NCBI GenBank assembly: GCA_009763385.1
Contig: CM019831.1
Span: forward strand, 90,617,845 to 90,681,844
From: Coix lacryma-jobi var. lacryma-jobi
Taxonomy: Eukaryota; Streptophyta; Magnoliopsida; Poales; Poaceae
Length of the DNA: 64,000 nucleotides
Reading direction: 5' to 3'
Under the pieces are notes generated by a model that was given only the letters and a program-made list of their open reading frames with translations, did no database searches and had not been told where the DNA came from. Position numbers and translations under genes: made by a program. Position 1 is the stretch's first letter. Each line of letters opens with the position of its first letter. Shown in pieces: positions 54,602 through 64,000 of this stretch.

Positions 54602-56262
54602 ATGGACCCTCTCAAGAACTTCTTCACCGGCAAGAAGAAGAGTAAAGGTGAGGGAAGTTCGTCGAGGGCAAACACTCACTTTCGCTTTACTGGGAGTGAT
54701 GAGGAGAGTGCCGGGAGGGGTACTCCATCCACCAACGAGATGTCGGTGGATCGGAACTCTCCGCCCACACACCAGGCTGGACCGACCATCCACGTCCTGA
54801 ATTCCGTCGATGATATCATCTGGCAGAGTGATCGGGAACGGCAGGCCCGGAACATCCTCAGTGAGAGGGAGTTCGTTCACACCTGCCACATCGACGCCGA
54901 CTTGCTAAGTTGCACTGGTATGGACAATGAGTTTCTCTATATTTTTCGAACCTTGGGATGGGAAGATGCATGGAAGATTAATGAGGAGGGAATCATGCCC
55001 CTCACAATGGAATTTCTGGCCACAATGCAAATATCTGATAATCACATAAAATTTCGGTTTTTTAATGAAGAACATGCTTAACATGGAAGTAGTTCGGCAA
55101 GAATTTAAACTTTGATGATTCATGCTTGCTGAGCTTGGAATCTGCCTGTACGGGATTTAATAGAAATGAATTTTGGAAAAGTATTATTGGGAACAGAAAC
55201 CCAGGCTTGCCCCGTACAAGTAATATCCACAACCCCACGCTCAGGTTTTTTCATAAATATATTAGTATCACACTCTTTCCAAGGCCTGACTTAAGACCAA
55301 TTAAAAAGCCTGAAATGTTGCTGCTTTATGCTCTAATAAACCACATAAAAGTATCACCCGCCAAAGCCATGGCGGACTACTGGTCTAAATTTGATCAACG
55401 CTCTGGAAATATCGAAATGACATCATGGATAACTAGACTGGCTTTAAACATGGGTCTGCTGAACACCGCTGTATACTCTTACATTCCTGGTGACCGAGAC
55501 CTTTTGACCATGGAACACTTCTCGCAAGGACACCTCTTGCATGAGAACCAGGAGACCGGTGAGATTCACATGATCTTCCAAGATTATGTGAATAGAATCG
55601 CTCTTCGTGACATGTCACATTGGTTGGTGAATGCACCAACGTTCCTTTTAGCCCTGGAAACCGAGGCAGAACGAAACCGCAGGTTGGCTCGAGAAAACAT
55701 CATGCAGGTTCCCAGGAGGAGGACGCGAGCGCAGACCCATGCAGCAGAAGAGGCAGCAAGAGCCACAGCAGCGGCACTGGAGTTTGACCCTTTTCATGCA
55801 GAGCAGTATGGAGGAGCAGCATTCCATGGTCAATTGACACCCCCTGGCTCGCACCAAGTAGGGGGGTCGAACTGGCAGCAACCGCAACATCCACAGTGGG
55901 GATACAGCCATGAGGCGTCCCTTCACTCATCCCAGTTGGGGAGTTCATCCCACTCTATGGGAGGATCCACCCCGTACACTGGCCGTGGTGATGAGTTCTT
56001 CCCTGGAGGAATCTCACCACAGGCCGCTCGCCATTCGTCCTTTCATCAGGACGAGTGGATGCGCGATATGGGATATCTTCAACACCAAATGAATGGACTC
56101 ACCATGGATACTGCTGAAATCCGTCAGGACTTGAACGACATGAACCAAATTTTCCAGGTATTCCGCTAGGAAATTGGTGGAGAACTGGGTAATATTTCTT
56201 CTCTCCTGCAGCAGAACCAGCAGAACTGGGACGAGATGTACCGTCGTCAGGGATGGATGTAA
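54602..56262 (+). pseudogene. ATH-N second ORF, ATHILA ORF-1-like
   Basis: Starts MDPLKNFFTGKKKSKGEG with a basic, Ser-rich N-terminus, then a globular part with NEFLYIFRTLGWEDAWKINE (54928-54987). The frame changes near 55080-55100. The continuation (about 55100-56169) contains FWKSIIGNRNPGLPRTSNIH, PEMLLLYALINHIKVSPAKA and IPGDRDLLTMEHFSQGHLL, the pattern I associate with the ATHILA ORF-1 family of plant retrotransposons. An Arg/Ala-rich helix, a Gln/Gly/Ser/His-rich tail and a short coiled coil close it. A TAG at 56167 interrupts the last 30 codons before TAA 56260. Function in these elements is not established; nothing here shows an envelope-like membrane segment. Confidence 0.75.
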
Positions 56263-57546
56263 CCGAACCACGCCAACAGCCACCTTGGGGGAGGACCCCC
56301 GTCAAAGATTAGTATCACAACCGTCTTGATTATTGTCAATTTTTATTTTAGTAATTTAAATTTGAGTTTTATCTTAGTTAATTTGCAGCTTAATTAAAAA
56401 AAATAATATATATATAATAATAAATAAATAGCAATAAATGAAACGCTCTCATCATAAGTCTTTTTAATGAATAAAAGTGATGTATGCCATGCATTAGAGT
56501 TATCATGGGAGAACGTATGCTAGAACTAAACTTGAGACATGATCATTAGACTAAGTAAAGGGGAAGTAAGTTTCTACTTTGACTTGAGCAAGTCAAGTTT
56601 GTGGAGTAGTTATTTTGAAAAAAATGATGAATTTAAAAACTTGCTCTAAGTACTTCTGTGGCAAAGAAAGTCCTACCAAAGCCAAATAATTTTTACTCTT
56701 AGAGTAGGAGCTTCCACTTGCTGCATGTTAGTGTTGAGCTAGTTAGACTTTTGTTGATAGACATGGTAGAGAAACTTGTCATATTTTTATACCAAGGAAT
56801 TCACTTGCACCCACCTAGATAGTGCTATTCTTACACTGAGAATACGCACACAACATGCCTTTATTTCTATTCATTGTTAGAAATACTACATGGCAAAATA
56901 TCATGCTCCATAATGAAATCTCAGGGACATGGCTATAGCAAGTCTAAAAAAAGGAGCAAGTGCTCTAGAAAGAAAAAAATATTCAAAAGAGCAAGTGCTC
57001 TAGAAAGAAAAAAATATTCAAAAGAGCAGGTGCTCTCATTCATAGCCATGATCCCACAAATGAGATAAAAAGGAGAAGTGCCATGAAAGCATTAGCCACA
57101 ATAAATACCACACACTTGCACATTCCTGGTCTGAACCTATGACTTGTTGCTCCTTTGCTCCATTTGTCTAACTTAGCAAGATTATGCTAGCATTGCATGC
57201 TCATTTTTTATCCTACCCATTACACCCCACGTAAAGTCTTAGTAAGAGGATAATTCTTCCATTTTCCCATACAAATATGAGTGATTGAGTGAGCCACACA
57301 AGTTACTAAGCATGTTTTCTTTTGAACAAAACTTGCAAAAACTCCACATATCTTGATTAGCAAAATAGACAAGTGAAAGACAAACCTTCTTTCTTGCTGG
57401 TCTTTTGTTCTAATCTTGAGTGCAGGGACGGCTACCAATTCCATGGTGATGAAAATAATATGGGCATACACAACAAAAACACAGAGTTTCCAAGATTCAA
57501 GTCCATGCTTGCTCGAGGACGAGCAAGAGGTAAGCTTGGGGGAGCT
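56263..57546 (+). other. ATH-N 3' untranslated region with 35-bp repeat
   Basis: AT-rich, no conserved frame. A 35-bp unit beginning gagcaagtgctctagaaag repeats three times (56954, 56989, 57024, the last partial). Polypurine tract ttgggggagct directly precedes the LTR at 57547. Confidence 0.75.
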
Positions 57547-58928
57547 TGTTGATGCTCACTAAGTGTTATATTCTTAGCATCAACAAGGTCATATAACGCA
57601 ACACAAGGACTTGAAATCAACCAAAAACCTTTTATAAACTAACGATTTCCACTTGTCCTTGAGTTTTATTTGAATGTAGGTAATTGCAGGGTTTTTGAGC
57701 AAAATGACCAAGAGGACCCACCAGGAGGCAAGCACACTCACCTGGGCTCACTTTGGGCCAACGTGGGGTGGCGCCCGCAACCCCTAGTTGGCGGCCGCCA
57801 GGGGAGTGAGGCCCAAACTCCTCACCTGCCACGTCACTGATCCAGGGGAGGCGTGCCACACTCATTTGCAGCCATTGATCACTTAGGTCGTTGCATCCAA
57901 GGGCTAAGAAGAGATGTCACATGGATCATGACCAAATTGCCCATGTGACGGTTATTTGGACATGCAACCGACCTTGGAACCGCCTCCCTGGAGCTCCTGG
58001 ATGCCGTTGAAGCAATGACGGTGGATCCAACGGTCAGGGGCCTGGCGGCCGCCACCTAGGGCTGGCCCCCGCCACCTCACTCACCCCCCTGACCTAACCC
58101 TAGGTCCCTTAGGCTATAAATAGGACCCCCCGAGCTCATTTGTACTCAGACCTCACCTCATTAGTCCCACTCTCTTGTAAGCGAAGCTCTGGTGAAGTAA
58201 CACTCTAGTTGAGAGACTTAGAGTGAGAGCGAGAGTGAAGAAGAGAAGAGCTGGAGTTGTAATAGAGGATCTTCCAGAGTCTCTGGTATAATTCTAAGTC
58301 TTTCTTCATTTATCTTAGTGTTCTTCTACTTTCAGCATTTACTTTAAGTTCTTTACTTATTGTTCTTGTTGAGTGCTTTCGATCATAGATAACTTAGTAT
58401 TTAGTTTGTATCTAGTTTGGGTTCTTCGCTGAGTAATCAGTGCTCTAGTTTTGGACGCAAGATTAGAGTAGTATATATTAGTGTAAGCACGGTGCTTAGA
58501 CTAATTATACCTTAGTTTGTGCCTAGCCCCCCAGATAGCTGTGGTAGCAAACAGGTGGTGATAGCCCTGGGAGCCTTGAATTCCACCACGTAGTTGGGTT
58601 AGTTTTTAAATCATAAACCTCATTGTGCATGTCTGAGGTAAATAGTCTAGAGGGTGTGTACGGTTCGAAGAGCTAGATAAAATCTTTATTGCTAAGTTAG
58701 TTGTGTTCGTAAGTGTGTAGGAAAACATTAATCTGTTCATCGGCCAGACCCCGCCGATTTAGTTTAGTAGTAGTTAGTCTTTCTTTCTTTTCATTTTAGT
58801 TGTAGTAGAAATCAACACCCATTCATACATTTCGATCAACCTTGCTAGAATCACTAGTTGTTCATAGCAGTCCTAGTGTTAGTTCTGCCATAATAGCTTC
58901 CCTGTGGAAATAAATTCGATACTCGGTT
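57547..58928 (+). repeat. ATH-N 3' LTR, truncated by TAT-2
   Basis: Matches the two parts of the 5' LTR up to the CGATACTCGGT region. It then stops at 58928, where TGTTGGTAACACAC of TAT-2 begins. About 110-120 bp of the LTR end are missing from the window. Motif pairs at 57769/57789 and 58043/58063, TATA at 58115-58122. Confidence 0.9.
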
Positions 58929-59571
58929 TGTTGGTAACACACTTGCCTTACCCCCGCACACGTGCAGGGGAGTGGCGAAGGTGGCCGATCGTCAAACCGA
59001 AAATGAAGGTACAAAGAAGCAGGAACAAAGATGTTGTGGCTCTATTCCCCAAAAACACACCCTGTTACATTGTTCACCCCCTGATATTTATAGGGAATAC
59101 CAATGGGCATTGACCAAATTACAAAAGGGCACAAGAAAGATTCCTTCACGCTGTACAACGGAAGGGCAGAATCGTACAAACATAGACGGTACAGAAGCCC
59201 TAGCTAGCCCTCCATATGTCCGCCGCCACCCGGCTCGCGCTCACCCTCGCGAGAATGCAAGGGTTGACCTTCGGCTCGTGGAAACATCCCTCCGGTCGCG
59301 AAGTCCGCGCCCGCTCCCCACCCGTCGAGCCTGAGCCTTCTGGCGAAGGTGTGCGGGACACGCGAGGGTTGCTTCCAGTGTCCTTCTCGCCTTTTGTCTG
59401 CAGGAACTGTTAAACATTCCGAGGGTCGGGCCAGTACTCGAGGGTTAGAAAGGTGATTCGAGGGACTTAACAACATGATCAGGGGCATTCACGAAGGTGT
59501 GCGGGGCATCCGAGGGTCGTTTCCTGATTCAGCCTGCACGACATCACTGCCGAGGGTCCCTTCCCCCAACA
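58929..59571 (-). repeat. TAT-2 3' LTR
   Basis: 6-bp inverted termini TGTTGG and CCAACA. The minus-strand TATA in CCCTATAAATATC lies about 480 bp from the minus-strand start. The partner LTR is outside the window, so the borders rest on termini and on the sharp break in ATH-N. Confidence 0.72.
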
Positions 59572-59789
59572 GTAGCCCCTCGATGGCTTGGATCTAAAAA
59601 AACGATCTTTAGGCCCAAGCAGCGCCTTTGTTTGGAAATGAACAGTGTCCCTCGGCAGCGATGCCCGCGGCTGCTTGTGGGCCGGGTCATTGTATTTTAT
59701 TTGTGACGTTGGGGTCCATCTCATTTTTTGCGCCGTGGTTTTCGGGGTCTGAGCTGATTTTGTCGCGCTGGATGCAACGTGCCTTGGCC

Positions 59790-59797
59790 TATAAATA
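59790..59797 (+). promoter_or_regulatory. TATA box of the antisense ORF
   Basis: TATAAATA in a GGCCTATAAATAGG context, 150 bp before the ATG at 59947 and 219 bp from the LTR. It gives the extra ORF a promoter of its own on the plus strand. Confidence 0.7.
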
Positions 59798-62510
59798 GGT
59801 GGGGTTGGTGGATGGTTTGAAACTGTGGCATCCTTTTGCTATAGCCAACCTGCTTCTGCGATTTGCTTGTAGCGAGGGTTTGTTTTAGTTTGTTTGCGAA
59901 GGTTGAGTTGGTCGATCGTTGTGCGAAGTTTGAGTCAGCTAAAGAGATGGCTAGGTTGAAGCAGACTGCTCGTGTTGCATCTCCATCCGGCACGGACGAG
60001 GGGATAAGCTTTGAGTTTGGGCTTAGTCGAGTTTGTAACTCGGATTTTGCCTCGTACAACAGGCGAGGCTGGATCGAGGAGGGAAAGGCGAGGGCCAGCT
60101 CTGGAGAGACTGTGCCGAAGCCGGAGGCTGACGAAGTTGTTGTGTTTGAAGAGTTTTTTGAAGCAGGTCTGCGATTTCCAATGACTTCGTTCGTAACTTC
60201 GGTGCTTCAGCGTTTTAAACTAAAGTTCCATCAGCTGACACCTTATGCTTTACGAAGTTGTCTATTTTCGTGTGGGCTTGTCGCTCTCAGGGCGTTGTTC
60301 CGCATGTCGAAGGTTTTGTGCGGACGCACCGCGTCCATATGCAGCTGAGGAAGATTACTGACAGCGAGGGTAGCGTTAGTTTTGGTCAGTTTGCTGTGTA
60401 CACATTCTACCATAGGGCTGGTTCAGAACTTCCGGTGCAAGCTCAGAAAAATAAGTGGACGAGCGGGTGGCAGGAGCACTGGTTTTACTACAAGCTTGGT
60501 GGGGCTGCTGAGCTGTGTGGCGAGCTTCCACCCCTCGGAGATGTGAGCGCCGAGGCCTTGATGTCCGGAGAAGCACATGCGGCAGTTGACTGTTTGAGGG
60601 TTGTCGCTCGCTCTCAGTGTGCTCGCGACTTGGTAGAGGAGTACTGCTGCGCCAAGGTTTGGCCACTCAACCGGAAGCAAGTTTGGTTCGCGGTTGAGGA
60701 TGTATCTGCCTATGAGGCGAGGGGTCTAAAGAGACCGAAGCTTGATTTGAACAAGATCTGGGAGAGTACTCTTAAGAAATTTCCTAGTCGGGAAGCTGGC
60801 GTCGAAGCTATCATGAAAAGGGTTCAACAAACTGTTGAAATCCTTGTCGGGAAGTTGTCGACCCTCAAGGTTAAGGCCATTCATGGCGCTGTGGGGAGCA
60901 GCGGTCGAGTCAATAGGCTCTTTGACATGCTTGGGATTTTGTATCCTGATTGGCCCGCACCCTCGAGCGAGGATGCGCCGAAAAAGAGAAAGTGCACATC
61001 CGCGGAGGAGAAAGGGGTTGTCTCATGGCCGAAGAGGGGTCGTGGCCGGGGCTGTGGCAGCGCTGGCGGCCGAACCAAAACGCTGGCGACGAAGGTTGCT
61101 ATGGCGTTGGGCGCCGCAGGTACTTCCTCTTCCTCGGCCGTCGTATCGGTGACGGGTGGTCGAGGTGTCGCGAGGGTCTGAGGTCAAGTGCCGCGCATCG
61201 GCGGGATTGGAGCTCTGATCCATATTTCGGATGACGAGGGTGCCTCCGATGACGATGACAAGGAGGAAGAGAAAGAAATCGAGAAGGGGGCCGATTCTGA
61301 GGACGATTCGTCTGATGAGGCTTGTGACACCTCCGGCCCCGAGGGCGACTCGGACGAAGAAGTTTCCATCGGTGATGACCGTGGGAAAGCGATTGTCTCG
61401 TCGAGCGCTGAAGTTGAAAATGCCCAAAGGATTGATGAGATGCTGCGGGACCTCGAGCCTGAGAGCCCCGAGCGAGGGCTAGTGCCCGAGTTCGCGGGGT
61501 CACACATTTGGGTTGATGATTTTGAGGTGAGAGGTGAGCTTGAATCTGAACGAAATCCTGGTAAGAGGCCATATGGCGAAGCTAGTCGGTCTAGCCTTCC
61601 TTACTTTGCCAAGAAAGTTGGAGTTTCGCATCCAGCTACAGAGCTCTTCATGAGTTCGGACCTTCGAGAGTGCCATTTGCAATGCGCTCCGGAGGAAAGG
61701 CATTTTCTTGGGCGTGTGTTTGGTCGGGTTTGTGTGCCGAAAGCCGAGCTTCGATTAGTCAACCAACCATTGGACGAGCTTCACGATGATATTGACGTTA
61801 AGTTGGCTGAGCTGATGCTTCTGAGTCGCTCTACGCGCCGAAGGGCTGGTATAAATGATGACTTTTTAAGGAGACGGTTGGTCAAGGTTGAAAAAGAAAA
61901 TAAGGACCTCCGGCGAAGCTTGGAAAACAAAGAGATTAAGCTTAAAGGAGCTTTAGAAAAAATTAAGAAAACTCGAGAAGAAGCGCAGGTTGTTCTGAAC
62001 CGTAACACAGAGCTGTTATCTGCTTGCCGTGAAAAGGATAAAGATTTGATTTCTGTGAAGAGTCGCATAGAAGAACTGACCTCAGAAATGGCTTCACGGT
62101 CTGAGGCGTGGTAGGAAAGCATGGGAAAAATTAAGGGCAAAGTTAATACCTGCTTGACCAAAGCCCGCGGCTCTACCGGGGAACCGTTGCCCACTGCTAA
62201 TGCGGAGGCTTTTGAATGTTGGATAAGTAATGAGCTTGATGTCTTTAGTTCACTGGTTGGTAACGCAGTCGACTTTGGGGGTTACGCCGGAGCTTTAGCG
62301 ATGGCCGGTACACTTCGCCAAGCAGACTGCGATCACCTTCGCAAGATCAGAAAGCCGAACCACGTTTTCCCAACGGTTGACGAGGTGCGAAAAATGAAGG
62401 TTGATGACGCAGAGGTTCGGAATTGTGTGATGCGCTTGCTTCACAAATTTTGGATTGCTGGTGGAGGTCGTGCTCTTGCCTTCGAAGAGGCTGCCGAAGC
62501 TACACGTCAG

Positions 62511-62604
62511 GTTTGTGGTATTGGTGTAAAGTTGGTTTTGAGTTTCTTTAGGTGAGAATTGTTGGCATTCATTTCTGTGTCCCCCTCCCTGTTTTTTATT
62601 GTAG
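62511..62604 (+). other. Predicted intron 1 of the antisense ORF
   Basis: CAG|GTTTGT donor and a T-rich TTTTTTATTGTAG acceptor, 94 nt, phase 0. Read unspliced, the frame stops within it; removing it joins two open frames. Confidence 0.68.
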
Positions 62605-62880
62605 GCTCGGAGGGACGCTATGCCTTCACCGTCTGCGACTGGTGATGTTGCTGGTTGCTCTGAAGCCGCACCTGCGCACGGTTCTGCGGATGCCCCTCCG
62701 GTAGAAGAGGCTCCCTCGGCCGAAGAGGCTGCTGCTGTTGTGGTGTCTACTGTTGAAGAAACAGCTGAGGTCGAGGCAACTGTTGCTGACCAAGCAACGG
62801 CGGGGGCTGCTGCGACTATCAAAACTGAACGTGCCGCGACTGTCGAGGTTGAGGCGGAGGAGCAAGGGGATGCCGAGCAG

Positions 62881-62990
62881 GTGTGAGGTGCAGGGTTGGT
62901 TTTCAAGAAGTTGTAATTTTGTAAAAATTTTAGGTGTGGGAGGGGTCGGTGCAAAACACTGAGATTTTGTTTGAATGTTTGCCAATGCAG
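62881..62990 (+). other. Predicted intron 2 of the antisense ORF
   Basis: CAG|GTGTGA donor and TTTGCCAATGCAG acceptor, 110 nt, phase 0, T-rich. Without splicing the frame stops at once. Confidence 0.65.
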
Positions 62991-63545
62991 GTTCCTGATG
63001 GAACCATGCTTGAGGTGTTTGACGTGACACCTCTCACGTTAAATTATCAGGATACTTTTATATCTGGTGAATCGTGGGCTCGGGTGAAGTTCAAACACCC
63101 CTCGCTTTCTTTCGAACGTTTTTGGTGGTCGAAGTTGCGGAGGTATGATTTGAAGAACAGCCGATCGAGCCAATTTTGGCGTGACGCGGATTATACGGAC
63201 CGACAAGCTACGTGATTTTTGTTTGACTCTTCCTCTTCTTCTTCGCAACCCATTGTTGATGATGACATTGATGAGAAAACGGCCTTGGACTATTTGTTTG
63301 GGCCTAGCAACTTTAATATAGGTTCAGACGGTTGTATTGTAATTCCGAAGGAGGAGCCTTCAGAGATTAATGATGTAGATCGAAGGTATATGTATAGGGC
63401 GAGGGTGCTGCCCGGAGAATTGCCACTTGTGCTCGTGGCTCCTTTGCTGTGCGGACCTATTGTTCCGGTGGAGCTGGGGTTTGAAGAGGGTTACGAGGGT
63501 TGTGAAGATGTAATGTTGAATGAAAACGGCGAAGACTCTTTATAG

Positions 63546-63737
63546 CTTTGTACTTTTTAGATTAATTTTACCATACTGTGGTGTTTTGTACTTACAGGGG
63601 AAAGTTCTAAGATAGATTGTTGGCCTTTTGTAACATTTTTTGGAAACTGATAAGGAAGATGACTTTTTACCTTCGCTCAGTCTATGGCGGAGTTTGAGTT
63701 AGTGCACAATTAACGTGCTTTGGAAAACGTTGATGCT
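63546..63737 (+). other. Spacer after the antisense ORF
   Basis: Short T-rich stretch; no gene or clear signal seen. Confidence 0.5.
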
Positions 63738-64000
63738 CCCCTTTATTTTAGCGAGGCTCGCTTAACGTTTATGTTAAGCTGATTAGGAAAAAACGGCGAC
63801 GCCCCCTTTTCTTTTAGCGAGGCTCGCGCTTAACGTTTATGTAAGCTGTTTAGGAAAAACAGCGACGCCCCCTTTTCTTTTAGCGAGGCTCGCTTAACGT
63901 TTGTGTAGGCTGTTTAGGAAAACCAGCGACACCCCCTTTTCTTTTAGCGAGGCTCGCTTAACATTTGTGTAAGCTGATTAGGAAAAATAGCGACGCCCCC
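63738..64000. repeat. 64-66 bp tandem repeat, at least four units
   Basis: The block TTTTAGCGAGGCTCGCTTAA recurs with GCGAGGCTCG starting at 63751, 63817, 63883 and 63947. Each unit also holds ACGTTTATGTAAGCTG, TTAGGAAAAA and GCGACGCCCCC. The array runs off the window edge. Confidence 0.92.

Larger units (their letters stand above)
32796..58928 (+). mobile_element. ATH-N, Athila-like non-autonomous Ty3/gypsy element (hosts SIRE-B)
   Basis: LTR start TGTTGATGCTCACTAAG occurs at 32796 and 57547. The 5' LTR is split by SIRE-B and resumes at 50453. Internal region 51567-57546 contains two TGGCGCCG-type PBS sequences, a gag-protease frame, an ATHILA-type ORF behind its own TATA box, and a polypurine tract. 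RT, RNase H and integrase are absent: only about 620 bp separate the protease frame from the next ORF. The 3' LTR is cut at 58928 by TAT-2. The clean layout suggests a derivative that moved with helper proteins rather than a random deletion. Confidence 0.85.
59947..63545 (+). pseudogene. TAT-2 antisense extra ORF: H3-like start, Transposase_28-type domain, NLS, coiled coil, two introns
   Basis: Exons 59947-62510, 62605-62880 and 62991-63545 (about 1130 codons). The product begins MARLKQTARVAS: the first eight residues after Met equal the histone H3 tail except T3 to L. Residues about 15-250 (FEFGLSRVCNSDFAS, FEAGLRFPMTSFVTSVLQ, QLTPYA, YKLGGAAELCGELPPL) match the family described as putative gypsy-type transposon (Transposase_28). 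A PKKRK nuclear signal (60978-60992), an Asp/Glu-rich segment (61215-61370), a coiled coil (61855-62100) and an Ala/Glu/Thr-rich segment (exon 2) follow. A frameshift near 60250 and in-frame stops TGA 61179, TAG 62112 and TGA 63213 make this copy defective. Function unknown. Introns are predicted from splice signals and phase only. Confidence 0.68.
58929..64000 (-). mobile_element. TAT-2, Tat-type element with antisense extra ORF, cut by window end
   Basis: A 643-bp LTR with perfect TGTTGG/CCAACA ends interrupts the ATH-N 3' LTR. A TATAAATA on its minus strand (59089-59096 region) and a purine run on the minus strand just outside it (complement of TAGCCCCTC, 59573-59581) indicate a 3' LTR of a minus-strand element whose gag-pol would lie right of 64000. 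The plus-strand ORF that follows is then antisense to the element. From memory, Tat-lineage elements often carry such extra ORFs, some with a transposase-associated domain. Confidence 0.68.

Noticed and set aside
54602..56262. An envelope protein in ATH-N
   Set aside because: No signal peptide or membrane segment is evident; the sequence resembles ATHILA ORF-1 instead.
59947..61181. A functional DNA transposase from the Transposase_28-type domain
   Set aside because: The family name reflects an old annotation; no D-D-E catalytic triad or terminal inverted repeats of a DNA transposon are visible, and the ORF lies within an LTR element.

Overview
The window reads as the repeat-rich intergenic DNA of a large-genome grass (Poaceae). 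No host gene was found in it. Every coding trace belongs to LTR retrotransposons: Ty3/gypsy chromovirus, Tat and Athila-like types, and Ty1/copia of the Sirevirus (SIRE/Maximus) type. The lineages are recognised from protein motifs, primer-binding sites (PBS) and LTR termini. The Poaceae assignment is inference. It rests on the Sirevirus type and on a chromovirus 5' extra ORF with a histone-H3-like start, a combination I recall as reported from grasses.

Layout. (1) 1-11619, plus strand: chromovirus CHR1, with a cut 5' LTR, PBS, an H3-tail-like ORF, decayed gag-pol with chromodomain and a 4.17 kb 3' LTR. It sits inside the reverse transcriptase of a Sirevirus. (2) 11620-18714, minus: that Sirevirus, SIRE-A (RT, integrase, protease, gag, PBS, 5' LTR). 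(3) 18715-21980, minus: Tat-type TAT-1 (gag, PBS, LTR with a 54-bp satellite). (4) 21981-32795: Sirevirus LTR pieces in alternating orientation around a gag-only element, SIRE-C (plus). (5) 32796-58928, plus: Athila-like ATH-N with gag-protease and an ATHILA-type ORF but no RT, RNase H or integrase. Its 5' LTR is split by (6) SIRE-B (33166-50447, minus, target duplication agatg). SIRE-B's pol is in turn split by (7) a 5.46 kb chromovirus-type solo LTR (38838-44301, target duplication catag). (8) 58929-64000: a Tat-type 3' LTR (minus), followed by a plus-strand, i.e. antisense, extra ORF with its own TATA box, an H3-like N-terminus and two predicted introns.

Order of events from the nesting: Sirevirus LTR debris, then ATH-N, then SIRE-B inside its LTR, then the solo LTR inside SIRE-B. 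TAT-2 entered the 3' LTR of ATH-N separately, and CHR1 entered SIRE-A separately. Most pol genes carry stops or frameshifts. The best-preserved frame is the 890-codon SIRE-B gag, whose start codon is lost.

Most interesting signals: two unrelated elements whose extra proteins begin like histone H3; a 12-bp GC palindrome always in pairs 20 bp apart, placed about 40 bp upstream of TATA boxes in both the LTR and an internal promoter of ATH-N; an intron-containing antisense ORF; Sirevirus LTRs that carry different short motif arrays at the same place; and repeated CxxC motifs in the coiled-coil part of Sirevirus Gag.
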